This document shows, piece by piece, positions 41,969 to 49,520 of a stretch of DNA of 64,000 nucleotides. The position numbers were made by a program, and so were the translations under genes. The notes beneath the pieces were generated by a model, which had not been told where the DNA came from, ran no database searches, and worked only from the letters and a program-made list of their open reading frames with translations. The DNA is taken from the NCBI GenBank assembly GCA_003416985.1, contig QVIN01000001.1, positions 620,001 through 684,000 on the forward strand, read 5' to 3'. Source of the DNA: Duganella sp. BJB480. Its GTDB lineage: Bacteria; Pseudomonadota; Gammaproteobacteria; Burkholderiales; Burkholderiaceae_D. The first letter of the stretch is position 1. Each line of letters opens with the position of its first letter.

Positions 41969-42766
41969 ATGATGACCAATATACAACTCGCAGCATCCGG
42001 CGGCACCGTGGGTGCGGCGCAATCGAAATGCGGCATGTGCGGCTTCAAAAATCTCTGCCTGCCGCAGGGACTCAACGAGAGCGAGATGGGCCGCCTGGAC
42101 AAGATCATCGGCCGCCGCCGCCGCGTCGAGCGCGACGAGAACCTGTGCCGCATGGAGCAGCCTTTCCACAGCCTGTACGCGGTGCGCTTCGGCCACTTCA
42201 AGACCTCGCGCGTCAACCACAGCGGCCAGCAGCAGATCACCGGCTTCCAGATGGCCGGCGAACTGCTGGGCATGGACGCCATCGGCAGCGGCCAGCACGC
42301 TTGCGGCGTGGTGGCGCTGGAGGACAGCGAAGTGTGCGAGATCCCGTTCGCCCGCCTGCAGGAACTGTTCGCCGAAGTGCCGCAGCTGCTGCGCCACTTC
42401 CACCGCATCATGAGCCAGGAAATCATGCGTGAACAGAACGCCATGCTCTTCCTCGGCAATATGCGCGCCGAGCAGCGTTTCGCCACCTTCCTGCTGAACC
42501 TGTCGACCCGCTACGCCGCGCGCGGCTACTCGCCCAACAGCTTCCAGCTGCGCATGTCGCGCGAGGACATCGGCGACTACCTGGGCCTGACCATCGAGAG
42601 CATCAGCCGCCTGCTGTCGCGCTTCCGCGCCAGCGGCTGGATCGCGGTCGACAAGCGCGAACTGACCCTGCTCGACCACCCCAGCCTGGAGGCGCTCGCC
42701 ACCGGCATGCCCGCACCGGCCGCCGGCGCCCGTCCGGCCATCATGATGCAGGCCGCCATGGCCTGA
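41969..42766 (+). CDS. fnr: FNR/CRP-family oxygen-sensing regulator
   Basis: A 265-residue activator. N-terminal iron-sulfur ligands Cys21-x2-Cys24-x5-Cys30, and a fourth at Cys112, correspond to Cys20, 23, 29 and 122 of E. coli FNR, so it should carry an oxygen-labile 4Fe-4S cluster. A cyclic-nucleotide-like domain and dimer helix follow. The recognition helix has EDIGDYLGLTIESISRLLSRF, with the E-SR residues that read TTGAT. AAGGAG lies seven bases before the ATG at 41969; the ATG at 41963 is too close to it. It likely controls the FNR boxes at this locus. The tail is Ala/Met-rich. Confidence 0.95.
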   Translation: MMTNIQLAASGGTVGAAQSKCGMCGFKNLCLPQGLNESEMGRLDKIIGRRRRVERDENLCRMEQPFHSLYAVRFGHFKTSRVNHSGQQQITGFQMAGELLGMDAIGSGQHACGVVALEDSEVCEIPFARLQELFAEVPQLLRHFHRIMSQEIMREQNAMLFLGNMRAEQRFATFLLNLSTRYAARGYSPNSFQLRMSREDIGDYLGLTIESISRLLSRFRASGWIAVDKRELTLLDHPSLEALATGMPAPAAGARPAIMMQAAMA

Positions 42767-42792
42767 TGCCGCCGTCAGCGCGGCGGCATTTT
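42766..42792 (+). terminator. Intrinsic terminator of fnr
   Basis: ATGCCGCCG/CGGCGGCAT (9-bp stem, six-base loop TCAGCG) followed by TTTT. It overlaps the last base of the fnr stop and the end of the convergent TraR/DksA gene, so it lies within the latter's 3' coding end. Confidence 0.75.
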
Positions 42793-43167
42793 CGACCCAC
42801 CCCGCAGTTCCAGTTCCGTCTGGCAGTCCCGGCACATCTCGGCCTCGGGCTGCGCCAGCAGGCGCGCTTCCAGGATGGCCTCGCCGCAGCGCGAGCACTG
42901 GCCGTAGCCGCCGTGGTGCAGCCGCGCCAGCGCGTCGTCCACGCTGCGCAACTCCAATAGTTCATGATTGAGCAGCGCGATGTCGGTATCGCTGAGCTGG
43001 CTGGCCTCGGCCAGGTCGGCGTCGATGGCGTAGTTGTTGAACAGGGCCATCTCCTGTTGTTCGTCAGCCTGGTGCAGACGTTGCCGCAACTGGGCGGCCA
43101 GTTGCTCGCGCCGTTGCTGGAGCCGGTTGCTCAATACTTGCATGACGTTGGCGCTGACGGTACTCAT
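42775..43167 (-). CDS. TraR/DksA family zinc-finger protein
   Basis: A 130-residue protein: an N-terminal helical part with a Gln/Arg-rich helix, then a finger with CSRC and CRDC. Like the 37217 gene, it is shorter than DksA and should act on RNA polymerase. GGAG sits seven bases before the chosen ATG; the ATG at 43179 lies within the leader and has no site of its own. It lies 39 bases downstream of the double universal stress protein gene, probably in one operon with its FNR box. Confidence 0.87.
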   Translation of the reverse strand: MSTVSANVMQVLSNRLQQRREQLAAQLRQRLHQADEQQEMALFNNYAIDADLAEASQLSDTDIALLNHELLELRSVDDALARLHHGGYGQCSRCGEAILEARLLAQPEAEMCRDCQTELELRGGSKMPPR

Positions 43168-43206
43168 GGTGTTCTCCATTGTTATAGGTGTTGCGGGGGT
43201 GTTGGT

Positions 43207-44046
43207 TCAGTGCGCCATCAGGACCGGCAGCGTCATCTCGCGCAGCACGGTGCGGGTGGCGCCGCCGAGCAGCCATTCGTGCAGGCGCTGGTGGCCGTAG
43301 CCGCCCATCACCAGCAAGTCGGCGCCGCCGGCGGCGGCCATGTCCAGCAGCGCTTCGCCGGCCCGGCGGTCCTGGTCCTGCGCGACCAGCGTGACGTCCA
43401 CGCCGTGCCGGAACAGGTAGCGGGCCAGTTCGGCGCCCGGCACGTCGGCCTGGCGTCCATGGCCGTCGGTGCGCGGCGCGGCGGCGACCGTGACGGCGGC
43501 GGCGCGCTTGAGCATCGGCAGCGCGGCCGTGACGGCGCGCGCTGCCGAGGCGCTGCCGTTCCAGCCCACCAGCACATGCTTGCCGAGCTGCTCGAACCGG
43601 CCGGCGTGCGGCGCCAGCAGCACCGCGCGCGGGCTGTGGAACATCACGGTTTGCGGCAGGCGGGCCTGCAGGCTGTTGCTGTGGTCGTGCGGGTCGGACT
43701 GGCTCAGCACCAGCAAGTCGGCGTACGGGCTTTGCAGGATCAGGCCGTCGTCGGCGGCGTCGTCGACCAGCCGCGCCTCGATGGACGGCACGCCGAGGCG
43801 GCTGGCGCACTCGGTGAACTGCGACAGCGCCGCGTCGGCGCGGTCGTGCAGCAGGCGCAGGTCGAAGGGGAAGGGTGTGCCGACCGCGGCGATCGAGCCG
43901 TCAGGCAGGGCGTGGCGCGACAGGCCGGTCATGGCGGCGCCGACCAGATGGGCATCATGCGCCAGCGCGACCAGCGCCGCCAGCCGGATGCGCTGTTCGG
44001 CCTGCGGCGTGCCGTCGGCATGCACGAGTATGGTTTTGTAGGACAT
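43207..44046 (-). CDS. Tandem universal stress protein
   Basis: A 279-residue protein with two UspA domains. Domain 1 (about 1-150) begins YKTILVHADGTPQAEQR but has no clear nucleotide loop. Domain 2 (about 160-279) has VLVGWNGSASAARAV and the GGYGHQRLHEWLLGGATRTVL ATP-binding segment. The start at 44046 has GGGAGA upstream; a longer frame to 44133 would overlap the promoter. An FNR box 93 bases before the start implies low-oxygen induction, as for many Usp genes. Confidence 0.93.
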   Translation of the reverse strand: MSYKTILVHADGTPQAEQRIRLAALVALAHDAHLVGAAMTGLSRHALPDGSIAAVGTPFPFDLRLLHDRADAALSQFTECASRLGVPSIEARLVDDAADDGLILQSPYADLLVLSQSDPHDHSNSLQARLPQTVMFHSPRAVLLAPHAGRFEQLGKHVLVGWNGSASAARAVTAALPMLKRAAAVTVAAAPRTDGHGRQADVPGAELARYLFRHGVDVTLVAQDQDRRAGEALLDMAAAGGADLLVMGGYGHQRLHEWLLGGATRTVLREMTLPVLMAH

Positions 44047-44110
44047 GGTGTCTCCCTGATGGCTGGCACGGATTCGGCGACGCGGCATTTGAGTCGCGTC
44101 AAGTACCGTC

Positions 44111-44152
44111 ATCGTAGTGATTTGACCGTCCAAATTGATTGATCCAAATCAA
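44111..44152 (-). promoter_or_regulatory. FNR-type promoter of the tandem universal stress gene
   Basis: TTGATTTGGATCAA on the minus strand (44152-44139) fits the consensus perfectly. TACGAT (44116-44111) follows after 22 bp, which puts the box at about -41.5, a classical class II FNR site. This differs from the 32-bp spacing of four other boxes. Confidence 0.8.
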
Positions 44153-44196
44153 GCGCGACGGAGTCTGGCGATACTCGCGCTGTATGTGTCCATTTT

Positions 44197-44248
44197 TTGA
44201 GTTGGATCAAATGGCGATGGTGACGCCAGCCCGGTGCGCCCGTACAGT
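44197..44248 (+). promoter_or_regulatory. FNR-type promoter of the NodT-MacAB efflux operon
   Basis: TTGAGTTGGATCAA (44197-44210), nine of ten consensus positions, then exactly 32 bp to TACAGT (44243-44248), with GTGACG 17 bp before that hexamer. The inferred start leaves a leader of about 38 bases to the lipoprotein gene. Confidence 0.75.
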
Positions 44249-44292
44249 CGGGGAGTGGGCGGCACCGCCGCCTGATCGAGGAGCCGCATCCG

Positions 44293-45720
44293 ATGAAAAC
44301 GTCCCCGCTGTTGTCCGTCGCACCGCTGTTGCTGGCGCTGGCCGGTTGCGCCAACCTGCGGCCGGTCGGCCTGCCGCCGGCGGCGGCGCCGTTCCAGGCG
44401 CCGGCGGACTGGTCGCAAGGCAAGGCCGGCGCGGCGCCGGCCGATGCCGCCGCATTGGCCGCGTGGTGGCGCCGCTTCAACGATCCCCTGCTGGAACAGC
44501 TGGTGGCGCAGGCGCTGCAAGCCAATCCCGGCATCGCGCAGGCGCGCGCCACGCTGCAGCAGGCGCGTGCCACGCGCGCGGCGGCGGCGGCCGGCCTGGC
44601 CGCCACCGTCAGCGGCAGCGGCCAGGCCCAGCGCAGCAAGCAGGATGGCGCGGCCGTCTCCAATTCCTACAACCTGGGCTTCGACGCCCGCTGGGAGCCG
44701 GACATCTTCGGCGCCAACCACTACGGACTGGCGGCCAGCGCCGCCGCCCTGCAGGCCAGCGCGGCCACGCTGGGCGGCACGCAGGTGTCGGTCGCGGCCG
44801 AGGTGGCGCGCGACTACATCGACCTGCGCGGCGCCCAGGCCCGGCTGGCGATCGCGCGCGACAACCTGGCCAATCAGCTGGACACGCTGGAGATCACCAA
44901 CTGGCGGGTCCAGGCCGGCATGTTGACCTCGCTCGAACAGCAGCAGGCGATCACCGCCGCCGAGCAGGCCGCCGCCCAGCTGCCGGTGCTGGAGGCCAGC
45001 GTGGCGCAGCTGGGCCACGCGCTGGCCGTGCTGTGCGGGCAGGCGCCGGCCGCGCTGGATGCGCAGCTGGCGGCGCCGCGGGCCATCCCCGGCGACGGCG
45101 CGCAACTGGCGCTGAGCCTGCCCGCCGCGACGCTGCGCCAGCGGCCCGACGTGCGGGCGGCCGAGTTCCAGCTGGAGGCGGCGCGCGCACGGGTGGGCCA
45201 GGCCGACGCGGCCCGCTATCCGCAGTTCCGGCTGGACGGTTCGCTGGGATTGAGCGGACTGGGCTGGGGCGCCAGCGGCGGCACCCTGCTGCGCACGCTG
45301 CTGGCCGGCGTGACCGGCAACGTGCTCGACGGCGGCGCCAGCCAGGCCCAGCTCGACTTGCAACGCGGCGCGCTGGCGCAGGCGCAGGCGGGCTACCTGT
45401 CCACCGTGCTGGGCGCCTTGCAGGAGGTGGAGGACGCGCTGGCCTCGCTGACCGGCGAACGCGCGCGGCTGGACCATCTGCGCCTGGCCGCCGCCGCCGC
45501 CGAGAGCGCCGCGCTGCTGGCGCGGCAGCGCTACGCCAGCGGGCTGGTCGATTTTCAAACTGTGCTGGAAACCCAGCGCGCGCTGTACGCGTCGCAGGAC
45601 GGCGTGGCCGTCACCAGCGCCGACCTGGGCGGCGACCTGGTACGGTTGTACAAGGCGCTGGGCGGCGGCTGGCAGCCCGACGGCGAAGGCGCCGCAACGA
45701 AACAAGGAAGCGCACCATGA
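44293..45720 (+). CDS. NodT-type outer-membrane efflux lipoprotein
   Basis: A 475-residue outer-membrane factor. Lipobox LAGC at about residues 16-19, followed by two OEP repeats. Family motifs include PDVRAAEFQLEAARARVGQADAARYPQF and VLETQRALYASQ near the end. It forms the TolC-like trimeric duct. The MacA-like adaptor gene overlaps its stop by 4 bases. It is placed first in the operon, which is uncommon, since these genes usually come last. The upstream FNR box suggests regulation by oxygen. Confidence 0.9.
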   Translation: MKTSPLLSVAPLLLALAGCANLRPVGLPPAAAPFQAPADWSQGKAGAAPADAAALAAWWRRFNDPLLEQLVAQALQANPGIAQARATLQQARATRAAAAAGLAATVSGSGQAQRSKQDGAAVSNSYNLGFDARWEPDIFGANHYGLAASAAALQASAATLGGTQVSVAAEVARDYIDLRGAQARLAIARDNLANQLDTLEITNWRVQAGMLTSLEQQQAITAAEQAAAQLPVLEASVAQLGHALAVLCGQAPAALDAQLAAPRAIPGDGAQLALSLPAATLRQRPDVRAAEFQLEAARARVGQADAARYPQFRLDGSLGLSGLGWGASGGTLLRTLLAGVTGNVLDGGASQAQLDLQRGALAQAQAGYLSTVLGALQEVEDALASLTGERARLDHLRLAAAAAESAALLARQRYASGLVDFQTVLETQRALYASQDGVAVTSADLGGDLVRLYKALGGGWQPDGEGAATKQGSAP

Positions 45721-47012
45721 ACCAACCTTTAACCCAGGCGCCCCGGGCCGCCGCCTCCACGCCGCTGGGCGAACTGGCGGAACCGGTCCGGCGTCCGTGG
45801 TGGCGCCGCGCCACCTTCTGGGCCGGCATGCTGGCGCTGCTTGCCGCCGGCGCCGGCTTGTATGCGTGGCAGGCGCAGCGCCAGGCGGCGCGCGCGCCCG
45901 GCTATGTGACGGTGCCGGTCAAGCGCGGCAGCGTCACGCTCAGCGTCACCGCCAACGGCACCTTGCAGCCCACCCGCGCCGTCAACATCGGCAGCGAGCT
46001 GTCCGGCACCGTGGCGCGCGTGCTGGTGGACGTCAACGACCAGGTCCGCGCCGGCCAGGTGCTGGTGGAGCTGGACACGGCCAAGCTGCAGGACCAGATC
46101 GTGCGTTCGCGCGCCGCGCTGGCCGCCGCCCGGGCCGCGCTGGCGCAGAGCCAGGCCAGCCTGGCCGAGGCGCGCAGCGCGCTGGCACGGCTGGAGGAGG
46201 TGGCCCGCCTGTCCGGCGGCAAAATGCCGTCGCGCGCGGAGCTCGACACCGGCCGCGCGACGCTGGCCCGCGCCGAAGCGGCCGTCCTGAGCGCCGCCGC
46301 CAACGTCGACAGCGCGCAGGCCACGCTGTCGACCGACAGCACCAACCTGGCGCGCGCGTCGATCCGCTCGCCGATCGACGGCGTGGTGCTGAGCCGCAGC
46401 GTCGATCCCGGCAACGCGGTGGCCGCCTCGCTGCAGGCGGTGACGCTGTTCGCGCTGGCCGAGGACCTGCATCGCCTGCGCCTGCTGGTCAACGTCGACG
46501 AGGCCGACGTCGGTGCGATGCAGGCGGGCCAGCAGGCCGGCTTCACCGTCAGCGCCTACGCCGACCGCAGTTATCCCGCCACCGTCACCCGCGTCTCGTA
46601 CGGCTCGACCATCACCGAGAACGTGGTGACTTACGTCGCCTACCTGGATGTCGACAACGCCGACTTGAGCCTGCGGCCCGGCATGACCGCCACCGCCGTC
46701 ATCCGCGCGGCCCAGCATGACGACGTGCTGCTGATCCCGAACAGCGCGCTGCGCTTCACGCCCGGCGATACCGGCGCGGCGGCATCGGCGGGGCTGGTGT
46801 CGCGGCTGATGCCGCGCCTGCCGGCACGGGCTCCGCGCCAGGCCGGCGTGGCCGCCGCCGTGCGCCGTTCGCTGTGGGTGCTGCGCGATGGACGGCCGCA
46901 GGAGCTGAGCGTCACGCTGGGCATCAGCGACGGCCGCTACACGGAGGTGAGCGGCGCCGGGCTGGAGGCGGGCGTGCCGGTCATCACCGACCAGCGTGCG
47001 GCGGCGCCGTGA
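45717..47012 (+). CDS. macA: MacA-like periplasmic adaptor
   Basis: A 431-residue membrane-fusion protein. One N-terminal helix (about 33-50) anchors it. The lipoyl halves GTVARVLVDVNDQVRAGQVLVELD and IRSPIDGVVLSRSVDPGNAV flank an alpha-hairpin rich in Ala/Arg. Beta-barrel and membrane-proximal domains follow, with ALRFTPGDTG. It bridges the ABC transporter and the outer-membrane duct. An Ala/Arg-rich insertion near 350-385 is longer than in E. coli MacA (371 residues). It overlaps both neighbours by 4 bases. Confidence 0.88.
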   Translation: MNQPLTQAPRAAASTPLGELAEPVRRPWWRRATFWAGMLALLAAGAGLYAWQAQRQAARAPGYVTVPVKRGSVTLSVTANGTLQPTRAVNIGSELSGTVARVLVDVNDQVRAGQVLVELDTAKLQDQIVRSRAALAAARAALAQSQASLAEARSALARLEEVARLSGGKMPSRAELDTGRATLARAEAAVLSAAANVDSAQATLSTDSTNLARASIRSPIDGVVLSRSVDPGNAVAASLQAVTLFALAEDLHRLRLLVNVDEADVGAMQAGQQAGFTVSAYADRSYPATVTRVSYGSTITENVVTYVAYLDVDNADLSLRPGMTATAVIRAAQHDDVLLIPNSALRFTPGDTGAAASAGLVSRLMPRLPARAPRQAGVAAAVRRSLWVLRDGRPQELSVTLGISDGRYTEVSGAGLEAGVPVITDQRAAAP

Positions 47013-47725
47013 ACGACGCCGTCCCGCTGATACGGCTGCGCGACGTCTGCAAGCGCTACGGCGCGGGCGGCACCGCGCTGATGGCGCTGGACCGGGTCAA
47101 CCTCGATATCGCGCAGGGCGAGTTCGTCGCCATCATGGGGCCCAGCGGCTCGGGCAAGTCGACCGCCATGAACATCCTCGGCTGCCTCGACACGCCCAGT
47201 GCCGGCCAATACCTGTTCCATCAGATCGACGTCGGCGCCGCCACCCGCGACCAGCGGGCGCGATTGCGGCGGCGCTACCTGGGCTTCGTGTTCCAGGGCT
47301 TTAACCTGCTGGCGCGCACCTCGGCGCAGGAGAATGTGGAATTGCCGCTGTTGTACCGCGGCGAGGGCGCGGCCCGCCGCCACGTGTTGGCCGCGCAGGC
47401 GCTGGCCTCGGTCGGACTGGAAGGCTGGGAGCAGCACACGCCGGCCGAGCTGTCGGGCGGCCAGCAGCAGCGGGTCGCCATCGCGCGCGCCATCGTCAGC
47501 GCGCCGTCGCTGCTGCTGGCCGACGAACCGACCGGCAATCTCGATAGCCAGCGCAGCGCCGAGATCATGGAGCTGTTGGCGCGCCTGAACCGCGAGCAGG
47601 GCATCACGGTGGTGATGGTCACGCACGAGCCGGACATGGCCCTGTACGCGCAGCGCATCGTGCGCTTCCGCGACGGCCGCATCGAGAGCGATGAACAGAA
47701 TCCAGCCGCGCTGGAGGTGAGCTAA
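47009..47725 (+). CDS. MacB-type ABC transporter ATPase
   Basis: A 238-residue nucleotide-binding protein with a GTG start. Walker A GPSGSGKST, Q-loop FQGFNLL, signature LSGGQQQR, Walker B LLLADEPTGNLD and switch VTHEP are all intact. In E. coli this domain is fused with the permease as MacB; here it is separate, as in LolD/FtsE-type arrangements. It powers export of macrolides, peptides or siderophores by the tripartite pump; the substrate cannot be inferred. The GTGA overlap with the adaptor gene sets the start. Confidence 0.93.
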   Translation: MNDAVPLIRLRDVCKRYGAGGTALMALDRVNLDIAQGEFVAIMGPSGSGKSTAMNILGCLDTPSAGQYLFHQIDVGAATRDQRARLRRRYLGFVFQGFNLLARTSAQENVELPLLYRGEGAARRHVLAAQALASVGLEGWEQHTPAELSGGQQQRVAIARAIVSAPSLLLADEPTGNLDSQRSAEIMELLARLNREQGITVVMVTHEPDMALYAQRIVRFRDGRIESDEQNPAALEVS

Positions 47726-48927
47726 TGCTGCTCAACACCATCCTGCTGGCGCTGCGCTCGATCCGGCGCAACCTGCTGCGCTCCTTCCTGACCATGCTGG
47801 GCATCGTGATCGGCGTGGGCGCGGTGATCGCCATGGTCACGCTGGGCAACGGCGCGACCCAGGCGGTGCACGACCAGATCGCGAGCCTGGGCAGCAACCT
47901 GCTGATGGTGCGTACCGGCCAGCGCATGGGACAGGGCGGCTCCGGAGCGCCGGCTTTCAAGGAGGCCGACGCCGAGGCCATCGCGCTGCAGATCGGCGGC
48001 ATCCGCGCGGTGGCGGCCGAGGCGCGCAGCGGCGCCACCGTGGTGGCCAATGGCCGCAACTGGACCACCACCGTCACCGGCGGCAGCGCCGAATGGATCG
48101 CCGCCGCCAACTGGACGCTGAGCGCCGGCCGCCAGTTCGACGACGGCGAACAGCGCGCCGGCGGTGCCGTCTGCGCGCTGGGCGCGACGGTGGCGCGCTC
48201 GCTGTTCGGCCGCCGCGATCCGCTGGGCGAGCGGCTGCGCATCAAGCAGTTCTCCTGTGTGATCGTGGCGCTGCTGGCGCCCAAGGGCCAGGGCGCGATG
48301 GGCAACGATCAGGACGACGTGGTGCTGCTGCCGCTGCACACGCTGCAGCGGCGCGTGACCGGCAACCAGCGCGTGAACACGCTGCTCATCTCGATGCAGG
48401 AGGGCAGCGACGCCACGGCGCTGCAGGCGCGCCTGCGGCTGTTGCTGCGCGAGCGCCGCAAGCTGGGCGCGGCCGAGGAGGACAACTTCAACATCCTCGA
48501 CACGCGCCAACTGGCCGAGACGATGTCCGGCGCCACCCGCGTGATGACGACGCTGCTGGCGGCGGTGGCGGCGGTCAGCCTGCTGGTGGGCGGCATCGGC
48601 ATCATGAACATCATGCTGGTGAGCGTGACCGAGCGCACGCGCGAGATCGGCCTGCGGCTGGCCATCGGCGCGCAGGAGCGCGACGTGCTGCTGCAATTCC
48701 TGATCGAGGCCATGGTGCTGGCCGCGCTGGGCGGCCTGGCCGGCGTGCTGCTGGCGGCGCTGGCGACGGTGCTGATGGCGCACGCGCTGCAGCTGCCATA
48801 CCTGTTCAATCCCGGCGTGAACCTGCTGTCCTTCCTGTTCTCGGCCGGGATCGGGGTGGTGTTCGGCTACGTGCCGGCGCGCCGCGCCGCGCGCATGGAT
48901 CCCATCGAGGCGCTGCGCCACGAGTAA
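47725..48927 (+). CDS. MacB-type ABC transporter permease
   Basis: A 400-residue permease with four helices: about 20-45 at the N-terminus (MLGIVIGVGAVIAMVTLGNG) and three at the C-terminus (about 275-390). A large periplasmic MacB_PCD domain lies between them. The C-terminal GGIGIMNIMLVSVTERTREIGLRLAIGA block is the FtsX coupling motif. Its ATG shares one base with the preceding stop (TAATG). It completes the operon NodT-MacA-ATPase-permease. Confidence 0.93.
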   Translation: MLLNTILLALRSIRRNLLRSFLTMLGIVIGVGAVIAMVTLGNGATQAVHDQIASLGSNLLMVRTGQRMGQGGSGAPAFKEADAEAIALQIGGIRAVAAEARSGATVVANGRNWTTTVTGGSAEWIAAANWTLSAGRQFDDGEQRAGGAVCALGATVARSLFGRRDPLGERLRIKQFSCVIVALLAPKGQGAMGNDQDDVVLLPLHTLQRRVTGNQRVNTLLISMQEGSDATALQARLRLLLRERRKLGAAEEDNFNILDTRQLAETMSGATRVMTTLLAAVAAVSLLVGGIGIMNIMLVSVTERTREIGLRLAIGAQERDVLLQFLIEAMVLAALGGLAGVLLAALATVLMAHALQLPYLFNPGVNLLSFLFSAGIGVVFGYVPARRAARMDPIEALRHE

Positions 48928-48935
48928 CGGCGGGC

Positions 48936-49403
48936 CTACAAGGGCAGCGCCGTCTCGTACTTCACTTCGCGCAGCGCCACGCTGGTGTTGACCTGCGCCA
49001 CGCCGTTCAGCTTGACCAGCACGTTGTGCAGGAAGTCGTGGTAGGCGTCCATGTCGGCCAGGACCACCTTGACCATGTAGTCCGAGCTGCCGGTGGTCTC
49101 GTAGCATTCCACCACCTCCGGGCGCAATCGCATGGAGGCCTCGAACTGTTCGACCACGCCTTCCTCGTGCCGCGCCAGCGAGATGTGCAGCAGGCACACC
49201 ACCGACAGCCCCAGTTTGCGCCGGTCCACCAGCGCGGTGTAGCGCACGATGTAGCCGTTGTCCTCCAATTCCTTCTGCCGGCGCCAGCACGGACTGGCCG
49301 ACATGCCGATCTTCTCCGCCAGCTCGTTCGACGAAATCCTGCCGTTTTTCTGCAGTTCCGCGAGGATTTTCACCGAGGCGGGGTCGATAGAAGTATTTTT
49401 CAT
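48936..49403 (-). CDS. Lrp/AsnC family transcriptional regulator
   Basis: A 155-residue regulator with an N-terminal HTH (ILAELQKNGRISSNELAEKIGMSASPCWRRQKELE) and a C-terminal RAM/AsnC ligand domain with the SDYMVKVVLADMDAYHDFL segment. Such proteins sense amino acids or their keto acids. It is divergent from the indolepyruvate oxidoreductase gene across 117 AT-rich bases, so it most likely controls that gene in response to aromatic amino acids. Confidence 0.94.
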   Translation of the reverse strand: MKNTSIDPASVKILAELQKNGRISSNELAEKIGMSASPCWRRQKELEDNGYIVRYTALVDRRKLGLSVVCLLHISLARHEEGVVEQFEASMRLRPEVVECYETTGSSDYMVKVVLADMDAYHDFLHNVLVKLNGVAQVNTSVALREVKYETALPL

Positions 49404-49520
49404 GTTTTAGGTCAAATTTCGAAATATTCTCGCCATTCTAGCCCCGCACGCGGCAAAGATAGAAATAATTTTTCCATGGTGGCGGCATATCCTGTCTCAT
49501 CAAAAAAACATAACGAGACC

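Noticed and set aside
44139..45716. N-terminal extension of the MacA frame through the NodT gene
   Set aside because: Out-of-frame reading of NodT; the overlapping ATGA start at 45717 gives a normal adaptor.
48093..49520. N-terminal extension of the indolepyruvate oxidoreductase frame
   Set aside because: It runs through the permease and lrp genes in another frame and lacks homology; the start at 49521 matches the family.
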